A stretch of 64,000 nt of DNA, taken from Sphingobacterium griseoflavum (GTDB lineage: Bacteria > Bacteroidota > Bacteroidia > Sphingobacteriales > Sphingobacteriaceae). The number at the start of each line of letters is the position of its first letter. Position 1 is the first letter of the stretch. Position numbers and translations under genes: made by a program. The stretch covers positions 62,001 through 126,000 of the forward strand of contig NZ_BNAF01000003.1 of assembly GCF_014653155.1 (NCBI RefSeq). Reading direction: 5' to 3'. Positions 25,196-33,998 of this stretch are shown piece after piece. The notes below the pieces were generated by a model. That model was given only the letters and a program-made list of their open reading frames with translations, was not told the origin of the DNA and did no database searches.

Positions 25196-28100
25196 TTAAA
25201 GGGTCAACTGCAGACCAACCAAAAATGTACGCGCAACAGGGTAATTGGAATTGTCGTATCCCTGTGTAAGCGGATTATCGGTCGATGCATCGACACTAAA
25301 CCCTTTGTAGGGCGTTATTGTAAAGATGTTATTGGCGGAAGCATACACTTGCAAACGTGACAAACCGATCGTCTGCGCCGCTTTTTCCCGAAGCGTATAG
25401 GCCAGTCGAACATCCCGCAAACGGAGATAATTAGCACGATCAAAGAAGACGTTCGACGCACGCGTTTCCCGACGGTTGTTCGAAAAATTACCTAAATTGG
25501 GGGTGGCATATGTTCCTTCTGGATTATTGACCGGGTGGTAACGATTATCGAAATACTCCTGTGAAGGCACGGCAAAACCTTCGCCTACCGCAATGACGGT
25601 GGAACGTACGCGGCTGTAGATCATTTTACCAGCTTCGCCCTGCAGGGTAAAACTTAGCTCAAATTGCCGGTACTTCAAGTTGTGGGTGGTTCCATAGAGA
25701 AGTGTTGGAGCACCCGTCCCGAATGTGGTTTTATCTTGTCCATCGATAACACCATCTCCATTGAGGTCGGCAATGATGTAGTCGCCCACCAAAGTGCCGG
25801 GCATGGCAGGGCCTTCGTTTATCTCGCTCTGCGATTTGTATACACCAGTTACTTGATAGCCATACATCTGTGCGATTGGTCCCCCTACTCGGGTCAATGC
25901 AAAGTTGTTGGCGCCCGTTATAATTTGGGTCTGACCATCCCCCAAAGCCAACACCCTATTTTGGTTTGTAGAAAGGTTTGCCGCAGGCTTCCAGCTCACC
26001 GCTCCAATCGACACAGGCTTGTTTGTACCGACCTGCAATTCGAAGCCCCAATTCCGTACGCGCCCAATGTTTTGCAAGGAGCTCGTATATCCCGATTGCC
26101 TCGGCACAGGGACAGAGAGCAGGAGGTCATTCGTATTCGTCACATAGTAATCTGCCGAAACATGGAAGAGGTTGCTAGCGACATGCAGATCAACACCGAT
26201 GTTTGTGGACTCGGCAACCTCCCAAGAGAGATTGGGGTTTGGCGCGGTTCCTAGGCCCACGCCCCCGGCGAGCCCGTCATTGCCATCGAGGTAATTCTCG
26301 ATTGATAATAACGGATGCGCACCGTAAGCCGGGATTTGGTTATTTCCCGTTTTCCCCCAGCTAGCACGAAGCTTAGCATATGGAACGATGCTGTTATCGG
26401 CATTGAAAAAAGGCTCTTCGCTAATTGTCCATCCTGCAGAAACAGCCGGAAAAACACTCCATTTTGTATTGACGCCAAAGCGGGAAGAACCATCTCGACG
26501 AATTGATCCCGAGAACAGATACCGGTTATCATAATTGTAATTGAAACGGCCAAAGTAAGACAACAAGGTCCATTCTGTCTGCGGTTGCAGCACCTGAAAA
26601 CTTGTCCCGCCCATTATATTCCGCAATTGATCATCTTGAAAGTTAAATGCGTTAACGGCAGTCATGCTCAAGTGCTCATATTGATACGAGTGGCCGGCAA
26701 TGGCTTCCACGTTATGCGCCCCGAATGTTTGCACATAGGAAAGAATATTTTCGGTCAGCACATTTTTGCGCAGGTTCAGCCCGCTTGCTGCCCGCGTGGC
26801 GTCAGGGGCCGCCTGCCTGTAGGTACCCACACCTGATGGATCGAAAAATCGGCTGTTGATAACCGAATAGTCCCCTCCCAGTGATGTTTTAAAGCTCAGT
26901 CCTTTCCATAGATCGACCGACAAATAGGTGTTTCCAAACAACTTAAACTCATCTCTTGTGTTATCGATCAGCTGTATCATGGCTACGGGATTTTCTGCTA
27001 ACGCACCGTCGGTCGGCGTGTTCTCACGGATCTGTTGCGATATATTTAAATTACCGGCAGCATCATACGGTGCAAAAAATGGGTAGCTGATGTTGGCAAT
27101 CGCCAAGGGATCGGTTTCCCAGGACCCATTGTTGTTGAAAAGATTCCGCTTGTTGTACGACGGATTTGCCGTTAAACCAAACTTGATGCGCTTAGATAGG
27201 TTGCTGCGCAGGTTAAAATTGCTCGAATACCTTTCATAATCTGAGCCTATAATAATGCCATCCTGTTTAAAATAGTTGCCGATGACCGCATAGTTGGTCT
27301 TTTGATCACCGCCCATGATGGTCAAGGTATGGCTGGTCATGGGCGCGGTGCGGAAAATCTCGTTCAGCCAATTTGTATTGGTCAAACCCTGCTCTCCCGC
27401 TAGATAAGGTCCTAAATAGCTTGGGATCAATTCGCGGAGCGATGCGCCCCTGCTTCGGCGTGTCTCAGTATCATCCGACGCGCTACGATTCGACGGATCG
27501 CGTGATACGTAGCCGGTATTTCGCGCCTCATACATAAACTGCGCCATATTATAAGCGTCCACAAACTTGACCGGATCAGCCCGCTGTTGGTAGCCTAGAA
27601 AGGAGTTGAAGCTAACGGTGAGCTTGTCGCTACTGCCCTGTTTTGTTTCGACCATGATAACGCCATTGGCACCTCTCGAGCCATATATTGCTGTCGAAGC
27701 AGCATCTTTTAAGAATTCGATGGACTTTATCGTATTGGGATCGATGGCGTTGAGCCCTGTTCCTTCCGTCATCGGAAATCCATCGATAACGACTAGGGGG
27801 TCTGTTCCCGCTGTTAACGTTCCGGTGCCCCTTAGCTTGATTTTACTGTTTACACCAGGCATGGCAGAGCTTTGAACCACTTGTACACCGGCTGCCCTGC
27901 CCGAAATAGCCTCTGCGATAGTTCCGCCCGCATACGCCGTGACATCATCCGACTTTAAAGAAGCTATTGCTCCCGTGACGCTCGACTTCCGCTGGGTACC
28001 GTAGCCTACAACAACCACATCGTTCAGCAAATTCATCTCTTCTGCTAATCGTACCGTTATCGGTGGCATACCAGGATGAAACGATACCTCTTGGCTTACG

Positions 28101-28621
28101 TAGCCCAGAAAACGTACATCAATCGACCCACTCGGCCGGGATGTCTTTAGTTCAAATTCTCCTTTTTCGTTGGTCCGCGTTGCCGACGCGCCCCGCGTTT
28201 CCATGATGGTCACCGCGGCCAATGGTTTGCCGTTCACGTCTTGAACAACTCCCGAAACTTGATGCTGCTGTTTACCATGATTGGCCACAACCTGAACCGC
28301 GACACTCCGCTCTCCCTTTTTAAATTGCAGCGGCAATTGATCGCTTAGGTAATCGAGCACTTGCTCGAGCGTTTGCTCTCGTAAATCGATTCGGTTGAGA
28401 TACATGGATGCAATTTGTTGTTCTGATACGATAAAGGAAAAGTCAGATTGCTTCGATAGCTCATGCAGGATGACGGCCAACTTTGTGCGGCTTTGAAAAT
28501 GCAGGGTAATCGGTTTTGGATTGATTTCTTGGACAATATGGGTTCCTGATAGCGCCCTTGCCTGCATACCGTTATTCCCTAGGTATAGGCAAAGGAGGCC
28601 TATCATACAATAATTTTTCAT
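25196..28621 (-). CDS. SusC/RagA-family TonB-linked outer-membrane protein with STN domain (locus 2)
   Basis: A 1141-residue TonB-dependent transporter. Domains in order: signal (to about 25), STN (about 38-110, IDLREQTLEQVLDYLSDQLP), carboxypeptidase-regulatory-like (about 120-192), signature DVVVVGYGTQ (201-210), plug (to about 320, STAIYGSRGANGVIMVETKQG) and barrel to the C-terminus. The barrel contains the calcium-loop-like DLNGDGVIDGQD common in this class. The STN domain fits the FecR and sigma genes upstream. A hairpin and a possible sigma-dependent motif lie in the spacer before it. Confidence 0.95.
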   Translation of the reverse strand: MKNYCMIGLLCLYLGNNGMQARALSGTHIVQEINPKPITLHFQSRTKLAVILHELSKQSDFSFIVSEQQIASMYLNRIDLREQTLEQVLDYLSDQLPLQFKKGERSVAVQVVANHGKQQHQVSGVVQDVNGKPLAAVTIMETRGASATRTNEKGEFELKTSRPSGSIDVRFLGYVSQEVSFHPGMPPITVRLAEEMNLLNDVVVVGYGTQRKSSVTGAIASLKSDDVTAYAGGTIAEAISGRAAGVQVVQSSAMPGVNSKIKLRGTGTLTAGTDPLVVIDGFPMTEGTGLNAIDPNTIKSIEFLKDAASTAIYGSRGANGVIMVETKQGSSDKLTVSFNSFLGYQQRADPVKFVDAYNMAQFMYEARNTGYVSRDPSNRSASDDTETRRSRGASLRELIPSYLGPYLAGEQGLTNTNWLNEIFRTAPMTSHTLTIMGGDQKTNYAVIGNYFKQDGIIIGSDYERYSSNFNLRSNLSKRIKFGLTANPSYNKRNLFNNNGSWETDPLAIANISYPFFAPYDAAGNLNISQQIRENTPTDGALAENPVAMIQLIDNTRDEFKLFGNTYLSVDLWKGLSFKTSLGGDYSVINSRFFDPSGVGTYRQAAPDATRAASGLNLRKNVLTENILSYVQTFGAHNVEAIAGHSYQYEHLSMTAVNAFNFQDDQLRNIMGGTSFQVLQPQTEWTLLSYFGRFNYNYDNRYLFSGSIRRDGSSRFGVNTKWSVFPAVSAGWTISEEPFFNADNSIVPYAKLRASWGKTGNNQIPAYGAHPLLSIENYLDGNDGLAGGVGLGTAPNPNLSWEVAESTNIGVDLHVASNLFHVSADYYVTNTNDLLLSVPVPRQSGYTSSLQNIGRVRNWGFELQVGTNKPVSIGAVSWKPAANLSTNQNRVLALGDGQTQIITGANNFALTRVGGPIAQMYGYQVTGVYKSQSEINEGPAMPGTLVGDYIIADLNGDGVIDGQDKTTFGTGAPTLLYGTTHNLKYRQFELSFTLQGEAGKMIYSRVRSTVIAVGEGFAVPSQEYFDNRYHPVNNPEGTYATPNLGNFSNNRRETRASNVFFDRANYLRLRDVRLAYTLREKAAQTIGLSRLQVYASANNIFTITPYKGFSVDASTDNPLTQGYDNSNYPVARTFLVGLQLTL

Positions 28622-28667
28622 ACATTTGAAAAGTTAAATTACGAATAGTAAGATTTGTCAACATTTC

Positions 28668-28677
28668 GCAGATGTTG
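28668..28677 (-). promoter_or_regulatory. CAACATCTGC motif before SusC of locus 2 (copy 1)
   Basis: The same 10-mer on the minus strand occurs at 29707-29716, upstream of the FecR gene of this locus. A motif shared by two spacers of one sigma-controlled operon is a candidate element of the locus sigma factor's own promoters. Confidence 0.25.
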
Positions 28678-28699
28678 CACGCTAAAATTTTACTGGAGG

Positions 28700-28718
28700 G
28701 CATCACACTTTGTGATGC
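28700..28718. repeat. Hairpin in the fecR-susC spacer (locus 2)
   Basis: An 8-bp perfect stem GCATCACA/TGTGATGC with a 3-base loop, 20 bases after the FecR stop on the minus strand. No U-run follows on that strand. Confidence 0.55.
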
Positions 28719-28737
28719 TTTCTCGCTTTTACATCGA

Positions 28738-29613
28738 TTACTGTTTGCTTAATTCATAGGTCTTCTCGTTTACTTGATTAACAGTCAATCCAAATGGAAA
28801 AGCCAATTCATCCAGCGACTGCTGCGCTGTACTGTAATAAAACTTTCCACTTATGTCCGGTATTGCAGCGCTGTCGGGCAGCTTGTTCACAATCTGTATC
28901 TGATATAGCGTTTCAATCTGCGCGATCGCATCCGTCAATGGCGTATTGTTGAATGTAAGATATAAATCGAGGCGTTTTGCACTGTTACTACGGACCTCGA
29001 CCTCGTTTGTCGCCGTGTCAAACAACCAGAGGTCGCCAGGCTTCAGCAGACTACCTTGACCTTTTCGCTTGCGCACGTTAACTTTCCCTTCATACAGCGC
29101 CACTTGGCGTTTTGCGGATTCTTTTCTTGCCGTCACCTTAAATACGGTACCTAGCACTTCCGTTTCAACATTACCGGACACCACGACAAATTCCTGCCCG
29201 GTGTGTTTAACACGAAAAACAGCCTCTCCAGCAAGCGAGACATGACGACGATCCAATCCATAGAATGATTCCGGGTACCGCAACGTGCTATGTTGGCTCA
29301 AGATCACCGTACTACTATCCGGCAACATGACGGTTTTGGATGCGTCGCCCGACCGAACGGTGAGTAGATTGTTCATCTTTCCGCTATCCTGTTGGCCATA
29401 GCGCCAGTACGCGACGCCCAAAGCGATGAATACGGCGACACTCGCCGCAACAAGCGCATTCCAACGCAGAAAACTTACCTGTGTCGCACGTTTTATCGCG
29501 CCCCAAATCAGCTGTTTTCCCTTATCCGTGAGCGTGTCATCGGCCGTTGGTTCCTCCTCCCACAAAAAGCGCAATTCTTCCTCTTCGTACTGATCTAATT
29601 TCTTTTTTTTCAT
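28738..29613 (-). CDS. FecR-family anti-sigma factor (locus 2)
   Basis: A 291-residue anti-sigma factor. A short acidic cytoplasmic head (YEEEELRFLWEEEPTADD) precedes one membrane helix (about 52-70, LVAASVAVFIALGVAYW). A periplasmic FecR domain (about 85-190, with STLRYPESFYG, GEAVFRVKHTGQEFVVV and EVLGTVFKV) and a DUF4974 C-terminal domain (NNTPLTDAIAQIETLYQIQ) follow. It should bind the sigma factor at 29761 and receive the signal from the STN domain of SusC. The spacing between the sigma stop and this start is 147 bases, with its own possible promoter motif. Confidence 0.92.
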   Translation of the reverse strand: MKKKKLDQYEEEELRFLWEEEPTADDTLTDKGKQLIWGAIKRATQVSFLRWNALVAASVAVFIALGVAYWRYGQQDSGKMNNLLTVRSGDASKTVMLPDSSTVILSQHSTLRYPESFYGLDRRHVSLAGEAVFRVKHTGQEFVVVSGNVETEVLGTVFKVTARKESAKRQVALYEGKVNVRKRKGQGSLLKPGDLWLFDTATNEVEVRSNSAKRLDLYLTFNNTPLTDAIAQIETLYQIQIVNKLPDSAAIPDISGKFYYSTAQQSLDELAFPFGLTVNQVNEKTYELSKQ

Positions 29614-29706
29614 CCTGCTTATACTAAATCAAACGGTTGTAAGGCGCTTGCTTTCAGCCGTCCGTTATATATACGTTTGACAAATACAATCTACCACCTG
29701 CAAATA

Positions 29707-29716
29707 GCAGATGTTG
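29707..29716 (-). promoter_or_regulatory. CAACATCTGC motif before FecR of locus 2 (copy 2)
   Basis: Second copy of the 10-mer found at 28668. It lies about 95 bases before the FecR ATG, between the sigma and FecR genes. Confidence 0.25.
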
Positions 29717-29760
29717 AATAATTAACAATTTATTCATAGTGGAGGAAAAAAGGGGGCTAT

Positions 29761-30294
29761 TTAACCGCGGTACGATTGCGTCTGCTCGCGAAGGAATTCG
29801 CTCGCGAGATAAAGATGGTTGCCGACCGCACTGATCGATATATTAAGGTATTGTGCAATTTCCTGATAGGACAGTCCTTCATGATGGTATAATGTAAAAA
29901 CCTCTCGTCTTCTTGGGGGCAACCGATTCACACACTGGCTTAATATTTTCTTGCGCGCTGCTAAATGATGCGTGGCGTCCTGCTCCTCGTACTCTTCAGC
30001 AGCAGGTATACTGTCTTCATCCAGTGGCTCCTCGCGATGTTTTCGATACCAATTTGATAGTTGCTGTTTGCTCGTATTGAACAATAGGGCGTCCAATTTA
30101 ACGTCCTCCTTGATGGCATGGCGTGTTTTCCAAATATGTATAAAAACGTCCTGCACGATATCATCGGCCTGATCGTCGTCAGCGAAGCGCGTGGCGAAGC
30201 GATATACTTTTTTATGGTACAGTTCAAACAGTTCCTTAAACGCCTGATGGTCGCCTCGCTTGATGCGAGTCAATAGCAACTCCATAAACGACAA
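29761..30294 (-). CDS. ECF RNA polymerase sigma factor, FecI-like (locus 2)
   Basis: A 177-residue sigma factor with region 2 (FKELFELYHKKVYRFATRFADDDQADDIVQDVFIHIWKTR) and region 4 (LPPRRREVFTLYHHEGLSYQEIAQYLNISISAVGNHL). It begins an operon running through FecR, SusC, SusD and probably the phosphodiesterase. The promoter box lies only 11 bases before the ATG, so the leader is very short. Confidence 0.93.
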   Translation of the reverse strand: MSFMELLLTRIKRGDHQAFKELFELYHKKVYRFATRFADDDQADDIVQDVFIHIWKTRHAIKEDVKLDALLFNTSKQQLSNWYRKHREEPLDEDSIPAAEEYEEQDATHHLAARKKILSQCVNRLPPRRREVFTLYHHEGLSYQEIAQYLNISISAVGNHLYLASEFLREQTQSYRG

Positions 30295-30305
30295 TATTAT
30301 AAGAC

Positions 30306-30313
30306 CAAAGTTA
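30306..30313 (-). promoter_or_regulatory. Promoter -7 box TAACTTTG of the locus 2 sigma gene
   Basis: An exact TAnnTTTG match on the minus strand, 11 bases before the ATG. An AACGTT palindrome (30320-30325) lies between the -7 and the expected -33 positions. Confidence 0.5.
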
Positions 30314-30468
30314 ATTAGTAACGTTCAACATTTGGCTAGCTACTGCACAAATTAATAAAAATTTAACGCAGAGCATAACTATTTTAAGGAAAATATTTGT
30401 GCGATCTGAAGTGCCAAGGAGCTATTTTCGCTGCTAAACGGGCAATGCGGGCTCCCAACCCAACTCCT

Positions 30469-31806
30469 CTAAGCTTTTAAAAAGTCAGCATACCATTTCC
30501 CGGATGCCTTCACCGTGCGCTTCTGACTTTCAAAATCGACATGTACAAGTCCAAACCGCGGGTAATAACCTTCTGCCCACTCAAAGTTGTCTAAAAATGT
30601 CCAAACGAAATAGCCGTTCACCGGTACCCCTTCCCTTTTTGCGCGCAGCACTTGCGCCATCGCCTGTTGTAGATAGGCGGTTCTTTTGGGGTCATCCACT
30701 TGATCCGCCAAAACCAGATCGGGAAAAGCTGCTCCATTTTCAGTGACGAGTAAAGGCGGCATATTCGGATATTTCCCGAATTTGTGCAGCATATGGTAGA
30801 TAGACTCGGGGTAGACCTCCCAATTCATGGCCGTCATCTCAACCCCTCTTTTCTTAGCACTGACAATTTTTGCCTGAAGAAATGGAACAAACATCGCATA
30901 GCGGATGACCTCGCGCGTGTAGTTTTGAATACCGATAAAGTCCATGTCAAATCGAAGATCGGTATCGTCATTTTGATGCATATACCTCTCTATCCTATTG
31001 AGGATTTTAATTTCTTTGGTTGGGTAGCCCATGCCGAGCAGAGGTTCGATAAAAAACCGATTGAGCAACACGTCGGCTTTGCTGGCAGCGATAACATCCT
31101 TTTCACGTGTGGTAAAGGGCTCTACATGCGAACAAGAAAATGTTGTCCCTACGTAGCTATCCTGCTGCAGCGATTTGATGATCCGTGCGCCGTGTGCTTG
31201 CGCAAGCGCTGCGTGGTGGGCGGCAGCCAAGAAATTCTCCAAACCTTTGCGCCCTGGGGCATGCACCCCAAAAAAATAGCCCGCTGCGCAGAAAACCGTG
31301 GGCTCATTAAGTACCATCCAATTTTTCACCCGGTCACCAAAATGCAGCACACAGATCGCAACATATTCGCCAAACCATTCTTTGACATCGCGATTTGCCC
31401 ATCCTCCTTTTTGTTCCAGAGCATGCGGTAGATCCCAGTGGTAGAGCGTGATCCACGGCGTGATGCCCAGCGCGAGCGAAAGATCGATCAGCCGGTTGTA
31501 AAAGTCTATTCCCGCTTGGTTGATTTCGCCAGTTCCTTGCGGTAATATACGCGTCCAAGCAATAGAAAATCTATAGTTCCGAATATGCAGGCTACGCATC
31601 AAGTGCAGATCCTCCTCATAGCGGTGGTAGAAATCACAGGCTACATCGCCGCTGTGGCTTTCCCGTATCTTTTTCTTCTTTTGTACGAAAACATCCCAAA
31701 CAGAAGGTCCTTTTCCGTGATCGCGATGTGCACCTTCGATCTGATAAGCAGCGGTAGAAACACCCCATACGAAATCATCCCCAAAGGCATCCTTGGTTAT
31801 ATGCAT
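30469..31806 (-). CDS. Glycoside hydrolase family 1 beta-glucosidase
   Basis: A 445-residue GH1 enzyme that hydrolyses beta-linked glucosides (or galactosides and similar) with retention. The N-terminal signature FVWGVSTAAYQIEGA is at 12-26. The acid/base Glu168 lies in VLNEP and the nucleophile Glu356 in VTENG. The aglycone/glucose-site Trp and Glu residues are in FLDNFEWAEGY (404-414). All key residues are present and the length is typical. There is no signal peptide, so it acts in the cytoplasm. It lies 174 bases upstream of the locus 2 sigma gene on the same strand. It may take part in the same pathway or be independent. Confidence 0.95.
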   Translation of the reverse strand: MHITKDAFGDDFVWGVSTAAYQIEGAHRDHGKGPSVWDVFVQKKKKIRESHSGDVACDFYHRYEEDLHLMRSLHIRNYRFSIAWTRILPQGTGEINQAGIDFYNRLIDLSLALGITPWITLYHWDLPHALEQKGGWANRDVKEWFGEYVAICVLHFGDRVKNWMVLNEPTVFCAAGYFFGVHAPGRKGLENFLAAAHHAALAQAHGARIIKSLQQDSYVGTTFSCSHVEPFTTREKDVIAASKADVLLNRFFIEPLLGMGYPTKEIKILNRIERYMHQNDDTDLRFDMDFIGIQNYTREVIRYAMFVPFLQAKIVSAKKRGVEMTAMNWEVYPESIYHMLHKFGKYPNMPPLLVTENGAAFPDLVLADQVDDPKRTAYLQQAMAQVLRAKREGVPVNGYFVWTFLDNFEWAEGYYPRFGLVHVDFESQKRTVKASGKWYADFLKA

Positions 31807-32213
31807 GTGCTTTTGCTAAATGTACAGATGTTTATTCCTTCTATAAACATCGTTGCTCCCGTAATGTTTTTATGCTTAGATTTTATGTGACCTAAGCGGA
31901 GAATAGAAGGAGCTGAATTGGTCCAAGAAGAGGTGAAAAACCATTCGCTGGAAGAAATATGTAATCTTTTTCATGGCACTTTTCGTTAAGGTGGACAAAC
32001 AATCATCATGATTAAAGGTAAGGATATAAATACAAAAGCCTCCAAAAGAGGTATTAAGTTTGTGTGAATTATACCTACCTATAAACCAAACTGAACCGAC
32101 CCATAAATCAATGGTTAATTTTAAGCAATCGATTGCGTTTACTCAGCGTTTCAAACTTAGAAAACAAGATGTTAATTTACTTCCCAAAACATCATTTTAA
32201 TCGCAATAACAAA
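31807..32213. other. Intergenic region with possible gene remnant and promoter
   Basis: Between the divergent GH1 and locus 3 sigma genes. A stop-to-stop frame of about 34 codons (about 31890-31990) reads with plausible amino-acid use (ELVQEEVKNHSLEEICNLF) but has no ATG, so it may be the end of a lost gene. A 19-codon ATG frame follows at 32008. A TAAGTTTG promoter box lies at 32055-32062. GCAATCGATTGC lies at 32125-32136. Confidence 0.3.
32125..32136. promoter_or_regulatory. Perfect palindrome GCAATCGATTGC, candidate LacI-type operator
   Basis: A perfect 12-base CG-centred palindrome, 78 bases before the ATG of the locus 3 sigma gene and downstream of the TAAGTTTG box at 32055. Confidence 0.45.
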
Positions 32214-32798
32214 ATGAGCCTAAAAAAATTAACCGACAAGCAGCTCATGATGGTATTTCCCGAAGAACAGGGGGAACTGGTGATGCAGGAAATTTACAAT
32301 CGCTACTGGAAGAAGCTATTGGGGGTGGCTTATAACCACCTCGGAAACAAACAAGATGCAGAGGATGTTGTACAGGATGTGTTGCTTTCCCTTTGGAAAC
32401 GGCGTAACAGCCTGCAGGTGGCAGTACTCGAAAACTACTTAGCTATCGCCGTCAAATACCGGGTTTTTCATTACCTAAAAAATCGAAGAAATGATGTTTT
32501 TCAATCCGATAGCGATGGGCTACTCGAGCGGCACACCGCGTCTGATGAGCACGAAAAGATTTACGCAAATTTTATCGAGCAACAGATCCGAGGCGTTGTG
32601 GCACACCTTCCGGAAAAATGTAAACTGGTATTTGTCCTCAGCAGGCAGGAAGGAAAAACAATACCGGCCATTGCGCAGACATTGAATGTTGCGGAAAAAA
32701 CAGTAGAGGGACATCTCACCAAAGCGCTGAAGGCTATCCGCCTATATCTAAAAGCCACCAACTCCGCTGTCCTTCTTTTTATTATCCTACTTCTCTAA
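32214..32798 (+). CDS. ECF RNA polymerase sigma factor, FecI-like (locus 3)
   Basis: A 194-residue sigma factor with region 2 (VMQEIYNRYWKKLLGVAYNHLGNKQDAEDVVQDVLLSLWK) and region 4 (LPEKCKLVFVLSRQEGKTIPAIAQTLNVAEKTVEGHLTKAL). The open frame begins at 32133, but the first 27 codons are not sigma-like and overlap the palindrome. The ATG at 32214 (MSLKKLTDKQLMM) gives a normal N-terminus. FecR follows after 71 bases, and then SusC and SusD on the same strand. Confidence 0.91.
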   Translation: MSLKKLTDKQLMMVFPEEQGELVMQEIYNRYWKKLLGVAYNHLGNKQDAEDVVQDVLLSLWKRRNSLQVAVLENYLAIAVKYRVFHYLKNRRNDVFQSDSDGLLERHTASDEHEKIYANFIEQQIRGVVAHLPEKCKLVFVLSRQEGKTIPAIAQTLNVAEKTVEGHLTKALKAIRLYLKATNSAVLLFIILLL

Positions 32799-32869
32799 TT
32801 TTTTTTCAAGCCGAGCAAGGGTAAAACAACGATCTGGTATACTATCATGAAGACTGCCAATATGATCGT

Positions 32870-33844
32870 ATGGACCCAAAAAGAAAGCAAGTACTCCTCG
32901 ACAAATATCTTAACAACAACTTGTCAAAGGGGGAGGAACAAGAACTAAGCGCATGGTATGATGCCATTTCTAACGGAAATGGCAGGTGGCATAGCAATAA
33001 CCCGAAGGAAGAAAGGGATCTACAAGACCGCATGGAGCAGAGGTTGAAGCATGCTCTCGCTCTGCAATCGATGCAACGAGCAAAAAAGAATATATTATAC
33101 GGGCTCTGCCGAGCAGCGGCACTTTTAATCGTATTAGCAACCGGTGGCTATTTATACCGACTGCACACTGCACCTCATCAAACCTTTCATTTCACAAATC
33201 CTACTGAAGAAAACAGGTATATCGTCTTACCAGACAACAGCAAAATCATTATCAGGCCAAGGGGCTCCATTACCGTGGATTTTGGAACGAGCTATCGCGC
33301 CGTCGAGCTGTCGGGCCAAGCATTTTTTGACGTCACAAAAGACCCAAAAAGGCCTTTTACGGTAAACGCAGGACGATTTCAGACATCGGTCTTGGGCACC
33401 AAATTCTATATCCAAGCTACCGAAGGAAAGGCCTTTCTAGTTGCGGTGAAATCCGGAACGGTGGCCGTTAAAGATCAAGTAGATCATCTATCGCTCGCAG
33501 TGTTGAACAAAGACGAGGGCATTAAAGTGCCCGTAGTCAAGCAGGGGAACACGTCTACTGTCAATCCGCCGATAATCCCTTGCAGCAAGGAAGAGCAACT
33601 ACAGGAACGGGCTTGGTTGGAAAACGAGCTCGTGTTCCAAAATGTACCATTGGAAAATATTATAGACAAACTCGCGAAACGGTACGGCAAAGCGATTGAT
33701 ATCGCTACGCCCGAGTTGCGTCAACGAAAAATAAGCGGACGCTTTGACGGCGCCGAAACGTTAGAAAATATACTAAAAACCCTCGTGACGGTCGCCGAAG
33801 CAAACTACCGCACCGATACGGATCGATACCTGATCCACCATTAA
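32870..33844 (+). CDS. FecR-family anti-sigma factor (locus 3)
   Basis: A 324-residue anti-sigma factor. The cytoplasmic head (residues 1-70) is followed by a membrane helix (about 75-95, LCRAAALLIVLATGGYLY). The FecR domain (about 115-210) contains IIIRPRGSITVDFGTSYRAV, GQAFFDVTKDPKRPFTV and TSVLGTKFYIQA. The DUF4974 C-terminal domain (about 255-320) contains FQNVPLENIIDKLAKRYGK. It pairs with the sigma gene before it and the STN-bearing SusC after it. Confidence 0.92.
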   Translation: MDPKRKQVLLDKYLNNNLSKGEEQELSAWYDAISNGNGRWHSNNPKEERDLQDRMEQRLKHALALQSMQRAKKNILYGLCRAAALLIVLATGGYLYRLHTAPHQTFHFTNPTEENRYIVLPDNSKIIIRPRGSITVDFGTSYRAVELSGQAFFDVTKDPKRPFTVNAGRFQTSVLGTKFYIQATEGKAFLVAVKSGTVAVKDQVDHLSLAVLNKDEGIKVPVVKQGNTSTVNPPIIPCSKEEQLQERAWLENELVFQNVPLENIIDKLAKRYGKAIDIATPELRQRKISGRFDGAETLENILKTLVTVAEANYRTDTDRYLIHH

Positions 33845-33894
33845 CAAAACGCACTTAAATACGATGCCTATGATAAAAAAAAGCCTATAAAAGA

Positions 33895-33923
33895 CGAGCT
33901 GCAACACGTTGTGGTGCAGCTCG
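33895..33923. repeat. Hairpin in the fecR-susC spacer (locus 3)
   Basis: The stem CGAGCTGCA/TGCAGCTCG (33895-33903 with 33915-33923) can extend inward by CAC/GTG after one mismatch. No U-run follows. A second, looser pair CTTCCTG/CAGGAAG lies just downstream. Confidence 0.55.
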
Positions 33924-33998
33924 ATACTTCCTGCCAATCGCCAAACTGAACAGGAAGCTTACACTAGATCCGTTAAAAATCTAATCTGATTAAAAGTA

